From NCBI GenBank assembly GCA_963823535.1, contig CAWGLZ010000003.1:1-64000 (forward strand): a stretch of 64,000 bases of DNA, in the 5' to 3' direction. Of the stretch, positions 12,394-19,983 are shown in pieces. Numbering within the stretch: position 1 is the stretch's first letter; the number at the start of each line of letters is the position of its first letter. The notes under the pieces are model-generated. The model was not told the DNA's origin. It saw only the letters and a list, made by a program, of their open reading frames with translations, and made no database searches. A program made the translations under genes and the position numbers. This DNA is from RPQJ01 sp963823535 (GTDB taxonomy: Bacteria; Pseudomonadota; Gammaproteobacteria; Steroidobacterales; Steroidobacteraceae).

Positions 12394-13361
12394 TCGGGCG
12401 ACGCATCTCCGTGGCCCCGATGATGGACTACACGGATCGGCACTGCCGCTACCTGCTGCGGCTGCTGAGCCCGGGGGCGCTGCTGTACACGGAGATGGTG
12501 ACGGCGCAGGCGCTGGCGCACGGTGACGTCGAACGGCTGCTCGGCTTCAATCCGGCGGAACACCCGGTCGCGCTGCAGCTCGGCGGCTCCGATCCCGCGC
12601 TGCTCGCGCGCGCGGCTCGCCTCGGCGAGGCGCAGGGCTACGATGAGATCAACCTGAACGTCGGCTGTCCGAGCGATCGCGTGCAGAGCGGGCGTTTCGG
12701 CGCATGTCTCATGGCGGAGCCCGCGCTCGTCGCCGAATGCGTGCAGGCCATGCGGGCGGTCGTTCGGGTTCCGGTCACGGTCAAGTGCCGCATCGGCATC
12801 GACGATCGGGACGACTACGAGTTCTTCGCGCGCTTCGTGGCGACGGTGCAGGAAGCGGGCGTGTCGGTGTTCATCGTGCATGCGCGCAAGGCGTACCTGC
12901 AGGGCCTGAGTCCCCGGGAGAACCGCGAGATTCCGCCGCTGCGCTACGAGGTCCCTGCGCGCCTGAAGCGTGAGAATCCGGGACTGACCGTGATCCTGAA
13001 CGGCGGCCTGAAGACCGTGGCGCAGGTGCGCGAGTGGTTGCCGCAGGTCGACGGGGTCATGCTCGGGCGCCAGGCGTACCAGGAGCCGTGGCTGCTCGCC
13101 GAGCTGCACCGGGAATTCGTCGACGCCGGGTGGCGTGCACCCGCACGCGAGGCGATCGTGGAGCAGTACGCTGGGTACGTCGAGCACATGCTGGCGCGTG
13201 GTCACCGGCTGCCGCTCATGCTGAGGCCGCTGCACGGTCTCTATGCGGGACTTCCGGGTGCGCGCTCCTGGCGACGCTTCCTGAGCGAGCAGGGCGCGCG
13301 TCCCGGGGCCGGGGCCGAGGTCCTGCGCACCTCGCTGCGCGTCTTCCAGCAGGCCGCCTGA
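12390..13361 (+). CDS. dusA: tRNA-dihydrouridine(20/20a) synthase
   Basis: DusA uses FMN and NADPH to reduce uridines 20 and 20a in the tRNA D-loop. The 323 residues start with the TIM-barrel signature ISVAPMMDYTDRHCRYLLRL, then LYTEMVTAQAL, VALQLGGSDP, the catalytic-cysteine loop NLNVGCPSDRVQSGRFGACLM, VKCRIGIDD and VFIVHARKAYLQGLSP; the C-terminal helical domain with RPLHGLYAGLPGARSWRR is typical of DusA rather than DusB or DusC. It overlaps the ligase gene by 4 bp, so it is probably read on the same transcript, which looks like a positional rather than a functional link. Confidence 0.96.
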   Translation: MIGRRISVAPMMDYTDRHCRYLLRLLSPGALLYTEMVTAQALAHGDVERLLGFNPAEHPVALQLGGSDPALLARAARLGEAQGYDEINLNVGCPSDRVQSGRFGACLMAEPALVAECVQAMRAVVRVPVTVKCRIGIDDRDDYEFFARFVATVQEAGVSVFIVHARKAYLQGLSPRENREIPPLRYEVPARLKRENPGLTVILNGGLKTVAQVREWLPQVDGVMLGRQAYQEPWLLAELHREFVDAGWRAPAREAIVEQYAGYVEHMLARGHRLPLMLRPLHGLYAGLPGARSWRRFLSEQGARPGAGAEVLRTSLRVFQQAA

Positions 13362-13374
13362 GGATCCGGGCTCC

Positions 13375-13407
13375 CTGCCGGTGCGCAGGCACCCCTGAGG
13401 CCGGCAG
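13375..13407 (+). terminator. possible hairpin after dusA
   Basis: CTGCCGG (13375-13381) and CCGGCAG (13401-13407) form an inverted repeat 14 bp after the dusA stop, with a 19-nt loop. There is no T-run, so termination is only a suggestion. Confidence 0.3.
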
Positions 13408-13431
13408 GCAGGAGGCTCCGGCTGCCATCTG

Positions 13432-13437
13432 TATAAT
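13432..13437 (+). promoter_or_regulatory. consensus -10 element before the cyclase/FHA gene
   Basis: A perfect TATAAT stands in GC-rich DNA about 35 bp before the first start codon of the next gene. No good -35 is found 16-18 bp upstream, so it may depend on an activator. It would separate the cyclase gene from the dusA operon. Confidence 0.45.
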
Positions 13438-13470
13438 CGCGGGCGCCCATCGTCCGTTGGGGCGGACACG

Positions 13471-14400
13471 ATGGGCATTGGGGTCGTTCCGCTGATGAGC
13501 AATGAAACGGAAGTCGCGGTCCTGTTTGCGGACGTGGTCGGCAGCACGCGCCTCTACGAGGTGCTCGGCGACCGCCAGGCCCGCGACACGATCATGGTGT
13601 GCGTCGAGGTGATGCGCGGCGCGACGGAGCGCAATCGCGGCAGCGTGATCAAGACGATCGGCGACGAGATCCTGGCGATCTTTCCCACCGCCGACGATGC
13701 CGTGAATGCCGCGGCCGAGATGCAGCACGATATCGGCACCCACCCCGGGCTCCTCGTGCAGGGGCACCAGGTCGCCATCCGCATCGGCTGCCACTACGGA
13801 CCGGTCGTGCTAGAGCGGAAGGACATCTTCGGTTCCTCGGTCCACACCGCGAACCGCATGACCAGCCAGGCCAAGGCGGGGCAGATCATCCTGACCGCCG
13901 ACACCGTCCAGCGCCTGTCGGCCGAGTGGCGTGCCGTGACGCGGCAGATCGACGTCACTCCCGTGCGAGGCCATCGCGACGAGGTCGAGCTCTTCGAGGT
14001 CCTCTGGCAGCAGGAGGACGCCACGAGCATGCTGCCGTCCATCGCCATCGATGCGAAGACCGGGCATCGCCCGATGCGCGTCCGGCTGCGCTACCGGGGG
14101 CGGGAGTACGTGGTCGGCGAGGGCCGTGACAGCCTGACGCTGGGCCGCTCGGAAGAGAGCGACATCATCGTCAAGGGAGGCCTGATCTCGCGCATCCATG
14201 CGCGGATCGAACTCGCGCGCAACAAGTTCCTGCTGGTGGACCAGAGCACCAACGGTTCGTTCGTGACGACGACCGGGGGCAAGGAGGCCTTCGTGCGGCG
14301 CGATTCCGTGGCCCTAGAAGGCAAGGGACTGATCGGCCTGGGGCACCTCCCGGAGGCGAATTCGCCGGACGCGATCCAGTACCGGGTCGAGGTCGATTGA
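13471..14400 (+). CDS. class III adenylate/guanylate cyclase-like protein with C-terminal FHA domain
   Basis: A 309-residue soluble signalling protein. Residues about 14-180 form a class III cyclase homology domain: LFADVVGST with metal Asp21, KTIGDE with Lys61 and Asp65, and Asp118 before the HTANRM helix. The transition-state Asn of classical cyclases is His125, while Arg129 is kept. Residues about 203-309 form an FHA phosphothreonine-binding domain (LTLGRSEESD, SRIHARIE, STNGSF). Together they suggest a cyclase, or a cyclase-derived sensor, recruited to a phosphorylated partner; no Ser/Thr kinase gene is in the window. ATG 13471 has GGGGCGGA upstream; ATG 13495 (MSNETEVAV) is an equally good start and fits the domain start better. 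Nucleotide product unknown. Confidence 0.88.
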   Translation: MGIGVVPLMSNETEVAVLFADVVGSTRLYEVLGDRQARDTIMVCVEVMRGATERNRGSVIKTIGDEILAIFPTADDAVNAAAEMQHDIGTHPGLLVQGHQVAIRIGCHYGPVVLERKDIFGSSVHTANRMTSQAKAGQIILTADTVQRLSAEWRAVTRQIDVTPVRGHRDEVELFEVLWQQEDATSMLPSIAIDAKTGHRPMRVRLRYRGREYVVGEGRDSLTLGRSEESDIIVKGGLISRIHARIELARNKFLLVDQSTNGSFVTTTGGKEAFVRRDSVALEGKGLIGLGHLPEANSPDAIQYRVEVD

Positions 14401-14439
14401 CCCCGGGCGCGTATCGTGCGGGCCGGGGGTAGCCTGCCG

Positions 14440-14467
14440 CGCGCTCTCCCTCAGGCGGGAGAGCGCG
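14440..14467. terminator. bidirectional hairpin between convergent genes
   Basis: CGCGCTCTCCC (14440-14450) pairs perfectly with GGGAGAGCGCG (14457-14467) around a 6-nt loop, in the 78 bp between the convergent ends of the cyclase/FHA gene and pckG. Neither side has a T-run, but the position fits a shared terminator. Confidence 0.6.
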
Positions 14468-14478
14468 GACGGGCCTGA

Positions 14479-16221
14479 TCAGCCGAGCGCTTTCTTGACG
14501 CGCTGGTACTCGGCGCGCAGCGACGACGGCGTGCGATCGCCAAACTCCTCGAGGTAGCGGCCGATGGCGTCGATCTCGCCGTGCCAGGCGTCGTAGTCGA
14601 GGTCGAGCAGCTGGTGCAGCGCACCCTCCTCGAGCGCGAGCCCGGAGAGATCGAGGTCCTCGATGTTCGGCAGGAATCCGATCGGCGTCTCCTGCGCGCC
14701 CGCGCGACCCTCGCAGCGGTCGATGACCCAGGACAGCACGCGCAGGTTGTCGCCGAAGCCGGGCCACAGGAACCGGCCGTCCTTGTCCTGGCGGAACCAG
14801 TTGACGTGGAAGATCCTCGGCAACTGCTTGACGCGCCCCTCGAACGACAGCCAGTGCGTCCAGTAGTCGGCGAAGTTGTAGCCGCAGAAAGGCTTCATCG
14901 CCATCGGGTCACGTCTCACGACGCCGACCTGGCCGACCGCGGCGGCCGTGGTCTCCGACGCCATGCCGGCGCCGACCATCACGCCGTGCTTCCAGTCGCG
15001 GGCCTCGTAGACCAGCGGCGCAACCTCGCGGCGGCGACCGCCGAAGAGGATCGCCGAGATGGGTACGCCCTCGGGGTGCTCCATCAGGTGGTTATAGGCG
15101 GGATTCTGCTTGGCCGAAACGGTGAAGCGCGAGTTCGGGTGTGCCGCCGGTCCATTCGCTTTCTCATAGGGGCGGCCCTGCCAGTCCACGGTCGGAGTGC
15201 CGGACTTGCGGCCTTCCCACCACGGCTGGTTGTCCGCCGTCAGCGCGACGTTGGTGAAGATCGTGTCGTGGTGGATCATCTCGTAGGCGTTGCGATTGGT
15301 CTTCGGGCTGGTGCCCGGCACCACGCCGAAGAATCCCGCCTCCGGGTTGATCGCGCGCAGCCGACCGTCGCTGCCGACGTGCAGCCAGGCGATGTCCTCG
15401 CCGATCGTCCAGACCTTCCAGCCCGGCATGGTGTCGGGAGGAATCAGCATGCCCAGGTTCGTCTTGCCGCAGGCCGAGGGAAATGCCGCCGCGACGTAGT
15501 GGATTTCGCCCCGCGGGTTCTCGAGACCCACCACCAGCATGTGCTCGGCGAGCCAGCCCTCGGTGCGTGCCTGCCAGCTCGCGATGCGCAGTGCATGGCA
15601 CTTCTTGCCCAGCAGGGCGTTGCCGCCGTAGCCCGAGCCGATGCTCTTGATCGACAGTTCCTCGGGGAAATGCATGATGTAGCGCCGCTCGGGATCGAGG
15701 TCGCCGACCGAGTGCAGGCCCTTGACGAACGTGCCGTCGCGCTCGATGCGCTCCAGCGCGGCCCTGCCCATGCGCGTCATGATCCGCATGTTGAGCACGA
15801 CGTACGGGCTGTCGGTGATCTCGACGCCGCAGCGCGAATAGGGCGAGGTGATCGGGCCCATGCAATACGGCACGACATACATCGTGCGGCCCTTCATGCA
15901 GCCCTTGAACAGGCCGTCCACACGGGCGTGGGCCTCCGCGGGGTCCATCCACAGGTTGTTCGGGCCGGCATCCTCCTTGTCCCGGGTGCAGATGAAGGTC
16001 AGGTGCTCGACACGCGCGACGTCGGAGGGATGGGAGCGGTGCAGGTAACAGTTCGGAAAGGTCGCCTGGTCCAGCTCGATGAGGTCGCCGGTCTCCAGCA
16101 TCAGTTTCGTGAGGTCGTCGCGCTCCGAGTCGGTTCCCGTGCACCAGTAGATGCGATCGGGCTGGGTGAGCTTTGCGGTCTCTGCGACCCAGTCGCGGAG
16201 TGCGGCGTTGGTAGTGGTCAT
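14479..16221 (-). CDS. pckG: phosphoenolpyruvate carboxykinase (GTP)
   Basis: Converts oxaloacetate and GTP to phosphoenolpyruvate, CO2 and GDP, the first committed step of gluconeogenesis from TCA intermediates. The 580 residues show the GTP-class signatures: SPYSRCGVEITDSPYVV, the P-loop FPSACGKTN with the reactive Cys, and GEDIAWLH, plus NWFRQDKDGRFLWPGFGDN near the C-terminus. The ATP-class enzyme is unrelated, so the cofactor call is secure. ATG 16221 is chosen over an upstream in-frame ATG because GAAGGAAG lies 9 bp before it and the family starts here. It lies 154 bp downstream of glrR on the same strand with its own -10-like TATAAT and a palindrome in the leader. Confidence 0.97.
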   Translation of the reverse strand: MTTTNAALRDWVAETAKLTQPDRIYWCTGTDSERDDLTKLMLETGDLIELDQATFPNCYLHRSHPSDVARVEHLTFICTRDKEDAGPNNLWMDPAEAHARVDGLFKGCMKGRTMYVVPYCMGPITSPYSRCGVEITDSPYVVLNMRIMTRMGRAALERIERDGTFVKGLHSVGDLDPERRYIMHFPEELSIKSIGSGYGGNALLGKKCHALRIASWQARTEGWLAEHMLVVGLENPRGEIHYVAAAFPSACGKTNLGMLIPPDTMPGWKVWTIGEDIAWLHVGSDGRLRAINPEAGFFGVVPGTSPKTNRNAYEMIHHDTIFTNVALTADNQPWWEGRKSGTPTVDWQGRPYEKANGPAAHPNSRFTVSAKQNPAYNHLMEHPEGVPISAILFGGRRREVAPLVYEARDWKHGVMVGAGMASETTAAAVGQVGVVRRDPMAMKPFCGYNFADYWTHWLSFEGRVKQLPRIFHVNWFRQDKDGRFLWPGFGDNLRVLSWVIDRCEGRAGAQETPIGFLPNIEDLDLSGLALEEGALHQLLDLDYDAWHGEIDAIGRYLEEFGDRTPSSLRAEYQRVKKALG

Positions 16222-16256
16222 CGGGCGGGCTTCCTTCTTCGGCCCCGTGCCAGCGT

Positions 16257-16307
16257 CCGGAAATGCCGGCATTCCGGGCGTTGGTTGATCCGGGATGGCC
16301 AATTATA
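16257..16307 (-). promoter_or_regulatory. pckG upstream region: -10 element and palindromic operator candidate
   Basis: Read on the minus strand, TATAAT (16307-16302) is a perfect -10, although the -35 (GGCAAG at 17 bp) is poor. Between it and pckG lies a near-perfect inverted repeat at 16257-16277: CCGG and CCGG flank the 12-bp palindrome AATGCCGGCATT. Just past the likely transcription start, it is well placed for a repressor or carbon-status regulator. The regulator is unknown. Confidence 0.45.
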
Positions 16308-16375
16308 GCCTCGGCCGCGCGGGCCTTGCCGTGCGCAATGTGCGCATTCGTTGCGGCGCCTTCGCGGGTCCGACC

Positions 16376-17647
16376 TCAGGGCTTGAAGTCTTCGGGCCGG
16401 AGATCGTACCGGCTCAGCAACTTGTAGAAATCCGTGCGGTTTCGTCGCGCGAGACGGGCAGCCTGGCTCACGTTGCCTTCGGTCAGCTGCAGCAGTTGCA
16501 CCAGGTAACCGCGCGTGAATTCGTCCCGCGCCTCGTCGAACGACGGCAGCTGCACATAACGGCCCATGGCCTCGTCCACCAGCTCCGGGGGAATCACCGG
16601 TCCGGTCGCGATGGCCGCCGCCTGCCGGACGACAGCCCGCAACTGCCGGGCGTTCCCTGGCCATCGGGCTGACACGAGGCGTTCCATCGCCTCCGGGGAA
16701 AACGTCTTGCGCTGCTCCGTGCCGCCGCCGGTGGTTTCCTCGAGGCACTGGGCGACGATCAGCGGGATGTCCTCGCGACGCTTCGACAGCGGCGGCATCT
16801 CGATCTGGGTGCCCATCAGCCGATCGAGCAGTTCGCGAGCGAAGCGCCCCTCGGCCACGAGGTCGTCCAGTCGATGGGCGCTGGTGGCGAGCAGCCGGAC
16901 ATCGTGCGTCTGCGGCGCCACCGCGAACTGTTGTGCGAAGCCGGCCTGCAATGCCTGGGGCATCTCGTCGACGTCCAGCACGAGCAGCGATCCCGCGCGC
17001 GCGCGCTCCAGCGCGACCCGCAGTTCCTCGCCGCCCGTGGCCGGCGACAGGTTACCGCTGTCGATCGTGGCGAGGGGCCCTTCGCGGCGCCGGCTCGCGC
17101 GATGGATCGCACGGCCGAGCAGCTCCTTGCCGGCCCCGGTTTCACCCGTGATGACCACGACCAGGTCCGTCGTGGCGACCGCATGCGCACGGGCGAGACA
17201 CTCTTCCAGCACCGGACTGCGGGTCGCGAACTCATCGCGCCAGTCTTCCGTCTCGGGGACGAATCCCGATGTGGCGAGTGCGCGGCGCACCTCTTCGAGC
17301 AGCTGTTCCTTGGCGACCGGCTTCGTCAGGAACGCCGCCGCGCCCGACTGCGTCGCGCGCACGGCGTCGGGGATGGTGCCGTGCGCCGTGAGCAGGATCA
17401 CGTTGAGGCTGGGCCAGCGTCGCTGCAGTTCCTTCAGCAGTTCGATGCCGTCCATGCCGGCCATGCGCAGGTCGGTGACGACGAGGTCCGGCCGAAAGCG
17501 ACTGACGGCTTCCAGCGCCTGGGTCGCGCTGTCCACGGGCTCCACCTCGTATCTCTCGGACCGCAGCCGGATCGTGAGCAGTCGCAGTAGTCCGGGGTCG
17601 TCGTCCACGACGAGGATGCGCGCAGCCCGGCGTCCTGCACGGCTCAT
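16376..17647 (-). CDS. glrR: GlrR/QseF-type response regulator (receiver-AAA+-Fis), GAFTGA loop absent
   Basis: A 423-residue NtrC-family regulator. The receiver (about 8-122) has the acidic pocket VVDDDP, Asp59 as phosphoryl acceptor and Lys109. The AAA+ domain has Walker A GETGAGKE (168-175), a Walker B-like LLVLDVDEM, sensor II and the GRFARELLDRL helix. The region between residues 190 and 220, where family members carry the sigma-54-contacting GAFTGA loop, is shortened and has no such motif. The C-terminal Fis helix-turn-helix (GNVSQAARLARRNRTDFYKL) is very close to E. coli GlrR. The start is ATG 17647, overlapping the lipoprotein stop as ATGA. It may therefore regulate without activating sigma-54, as TyrR-type proteins do. 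The target (glmY in enterics) is unknown here. Confidence 0.9.
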   Translation of the reverse strand: MSRAGRRAARILVVDDDPGLLRLLTIRLRSERYEVEPVDSATQALEAVSRFRPDLVVTDLRMAGMDGIELLKELQRRWPSLNVILLTAHGTIPDAVRATQSGAAAFLTKPVAKEQLLEEVRRALATSGFVPETEDWRDEFATRSPVLEECLARAHAVATTDLVVVITGETGAGKELLGRAIHRASRRREGPLATIDSGNLSPATGGEELRVALERARAGSLLVLDVDEMPQALQAGFAQQFAVAPQTHDVRLLATSAHRLDDLVAEGRFARELLDRLMGTQIEMPPLSKRREDIPLIVAQCLEETTGGGTEQRKTFSPEAMERLVSARWPGNARQLRAVVRQAAAIATGPVIPPELVDEAMGRYVQLPSFDEARDEFTRGYLVQLLQLTEGNVSQAARLARRNRTDFYKLLSRYDLRPEDFKP

Positions 17648-18285
17648 GGCGGCGGAGCGTCCGGACTCGCCGGTTCGGAGACCTGTTCCAGCAACTGGCG
17701 TTCCATCTCGGCGACGGCCTTGAGCTTGCGATCCGCCTCGGCGAGCGCCCGCCTGAGACGGGCGTTCTCCGCGGCCAGCGCATCGGTGCGGTGGTCGGCG
17801 CTTGCGTCGAGCGATGCCAGCCTGGCCGCGGCTTCCTCGCGCTGGCGGCCGAGTTCCGCGTACAGCGTCACCCGGGCCTCGAATTCCCTGAGGAAACTCT
17901 CGGCCAGGGCAACCTCCGCGGCCTTGAGGTCGTGCGGGCCCGAGAGCAATTCCAAGATCATGCGCCGCGCCTCGACGGGATTGCTGCCAGCAGATCCTGC
18001 GCTGCCGAGCGCGAGTGCGTAGCGCAGCCGATTCGCGGCTGTCGGTGACTGCTGGCTTGCGGCCAGGGCCGCCTCCAGGGTCGCCTGCTGCCGGACGGTG
18101 TCGCCCGGCGCCATCCCGGACAGGGTATCGAGGTAGGCACCGAGGTCGGCGGGGCGGGGCGGCGCGGCAGGGACCGCGGCCTCGGCGGGACCCTTCGCGG
18201 CCGGCGCGGAGGCGGCGCATCCACCGAGCAGCAGTATGGCGATCGCGACGGCGGGGAGCGTTCTGCGTTTCATCGGTCCAGCCAT
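17644..18285 (-). CDS. QseG-like outer-membrane lipoprotein of the GlrK/GlrR set
   Basis: A 213-residue lipoprotein: signal RRTLPAVAIAILLLGGC with the lipid-bearing Cys near residue 23, an alanine/proline linker, a helical repeat region (residues about 50-125) and a long coiled coil (ENARLRRALAEADRKLKAV) ending in a proline tail. In enterobacteria QseG (YfhG) lies between the kinase GlrK/QseE and the regulator GlrR/QseF and tunes the kinase. The gene here has exactly that place: 25 bp after the kinase and overlapping glrR by 4 bp. Sequence similarity to QseG is mainly general character, so the name rests on position, length and lipoprotein nature. ATG 18273 is an alternative start. Confidence 0.75.
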   Translation of the reverse strand: MAGPMKRRTLPAVAIAILLLGGCAASAPAAKGPAEAAVPAAPPRPADLGAYLDTLSGMAPGDTVRQQATLEAALAASQQSPTAANRLRYALALGSAGSAGSNPVEARRMILELLSGPHDLKAAEVALAESFLREFEARVTLYAELGRQREEAAARLASLDASADHRTDALAAENARLRRALAEADRKLKAVAEMERQLLEQVSEPASPDAPPP

Positions 18286-18309
18286 TCTATGCCCGCAAGT
18301 CCCATGCCC

Positions 18310-19759
18310 CTAGGCGGAAGCGCTCCTGGCGACCGTGACCAGCGGCAGGTGGACGCGGAAGTGGGCACCGGGCAGGTCGCCGTCGACCAGTTCGACGCGG
18401 CCACCGTGGGCATGAACGAACTCCTGCACGACGGACAGGCCGATGCCGGTGCCGCGTACCAGTCCACCCTGTGGCGTTGCGCCCTGGAAGAACGGCTCGA
18501 AGATGCGCCCGCGTTCCTCGGATGCAATGCCCGGGCCGGCATCGGCGACGTCGATCACCGCCTCCGTCCCCTCGACACCTGCACGCACGTGGATGGTTCC
18601 GCCCTCCGGCGAGAACTTGATGGCGTTCGAGACCAGGTTGTCGATGACCAGACGCAGCCGGGTGCGATCGGCGCGCAACGTGATGTCTTCGATGCTCGTC
18701 TCGAGCCGCAGCCGGTGGGTCGTGAGCGGCAACTGGTAGCTCTCCGTGACCGCGTGGACCAGCGGAGCGAGCCGGAACTCGCCGATGTCGAGTTCGCCAC
18801 GCCTTGCCTGCCACTCGCTGTAGGAGAGCAGGTTCTCGATCAGCTGCTGCAGGCGCAGGCTGTTCTCGCGCATGATGCCGGCGATTTCCCGCTTGCTCGC
18901 CCTGCAGGGGGCCGACCGTCCCTTCCAGCAGCAGCTCCGATCCCTCGCGGATGTTGGCCAGCGGCGTCTTCAGTTCGTGCGAGACGTGACGCAGGAATCG
19001 CTCGCGCTCCTCCGACACCTCGAGCAGCCGTTGTCGCAGCCACTCGATCTGGCGGCCGAGGGCCTCGAGGTCCGTCGGCGGACCCCGGACGTGCACGGGT
19101 TCGAGCAGGCGGCCGTGCCCGAGGTTGCCGATGGCGCGGTCGATGTCGCGGATCGGCCGGCCGACGAACAGCGCGAATACGAGTGCGAAACCGAGCGTGA
19201 TCGGGGCGAGGGCTGCGCTCTGCCACAACAGGCGTCGTCGGACCCGCTCGGTCTGCTGCTGCACGCCGATCAGTTCCCGGTCGATCTGCTGGGACGCCAG
19301 CAGCGAGAGTCGTCCCGTGTCGCGGGCGAGCGGGCCGAATTCGCCGAGTACCTCGGCGCGGACCGCGGTCTCGGTCGAGTTGAGTCCGTCGGCGACGAGG
19401 TCGGCCCGGCGACGGATCTCGTCGACGACTTCATTGCGTGCCTCGTCGCCAGGAAGCGCCGTGACCCCTTCGAGGACTGTCGTCATGCGGCGATGGTTCT
19501 CGTCGAAGACGGCCTTGAGTTCCGATCGCCCAAGCAACTGGTAGAGGCGCGCGGTACGTTCCATGGCCGCCACCTGCCTGACCAGGGCCTGGCTGTAGCG
19601 CGTGGCCTGTACGCCATGGATGACGAGGCGCTCGCTGGATTCCGACAGGCGGGTCATTTCCAGGGCGGCACTGACGACGCCCGCGAGCAGCGGCAACGAG
19701 ACCAGCAGCAGGCCGACCAGGATCAGGCCGCTGAGTGAACGTGGGCGGGGGAATGTCAC
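18310..19759 (-). pseudogene. glrK: GlrK/QseE-type sensor histidine kinase, one-base frameshift
   Basis: Sensor kinase with a transmembrane helix near the N-terminus (LSGLILVGLLLVSLPLLAG), a helical periplasmic domain, a second transmembrane helix around residues 180-200, HAMP, and the H-box FLRHVSHELKTPLANI in the first frame. The N box (IDNLVSNAIKFSPEGG), D box (DAGPGIASEERGRIFEPFF) and G2 box (GTGIGLSVV) are in the next frame. Dropping one base in the CCC run (plus strand) at 18888-18890 joins them as GEQAEIAGIMREN, which lines up with the conserved EQ..E helix of the family; corrected length is 482, near the 475 of E. coli GlrK. It leads an operon with the qseG-like gene and glrR. The shift, if real, leaves the ATP-binding domain untranslated. 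Confidence 0.9.
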
Positions 19760-19842
19760 CGCGGGATTCTAGCAGCGCGGGTTGTCGAGCCTGTTTACAC
19801 CTCGGACCGGGCGGGCAGCGCATGGAGTGACTTCATTCGAGT

Positions 19843-19866
19843 AACATAATAACCGCATAATATGTT
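19843..19866 (+). promoter_or_regulatory. inverted repeat in an AT-rich island, candidate activator site for the PEP-CTERM gene
   Basis: AACATA (19843-19848) and TATGTT (19861-19866) form an inverted repeat with a 12-bp spacer, inside a strikingly AT-rich stretch (about 19840-19890) in otherwise GC-rich DNA. It lies about 60-80 bp upstream of the sigma-54 -24 element, where enhancer-binding proteins usually bind; the A-tract after it could favour bending or IHF. The activator is not encoded beside it. Confidence 0.5.
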
Positions 19867-19923
19867 GTTTTTACAATAAAAAATAATGCCATGCCGACCG
19901 CTCTTCCAGGTGCCTGGATCCAG

Positions 19924-19940
19924 TTGGCACGGCGTTTGCT
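19924..19940 (+). promoter_or_regulatory. sigma-54 (RpoN) -24/-12 promoter
   Basis: TTGGCACG (19924-19931), four bases, then TTTGCT (19936-19940 core) matches the RpoN consensus essentially perfectly, with GG at 19926-19927 and GC at 19938-19939 exactly 10 bp apart. Transcription should start near 19951, giving a leader of about 33 nt to the GTG start with its GGAG ribosome site. This kind of promoter is known upstream of PEP-CTERM protein genes under the PrsK/PrsR system. Confidence 0.85.
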
Positions 19941-19983
19941 GCTTTGAACGCGCCCCCGACTTAACCCACCTTTTGGAGACGAC

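Noticed and set aside
14581..16308. A 575-codon open frame on the plus strand opposite pckG
   Set aside because: Mirror of pckG; no motifs, and pckG is unambiguous.
18888..18890. Programmed +1 ribosomal frameshifting in glrK
   Set aside because: No slippery codon with stop or stimulatory structure is evident, and similar shifts occur in three unrelated genes; a base error or mutation is simpler.
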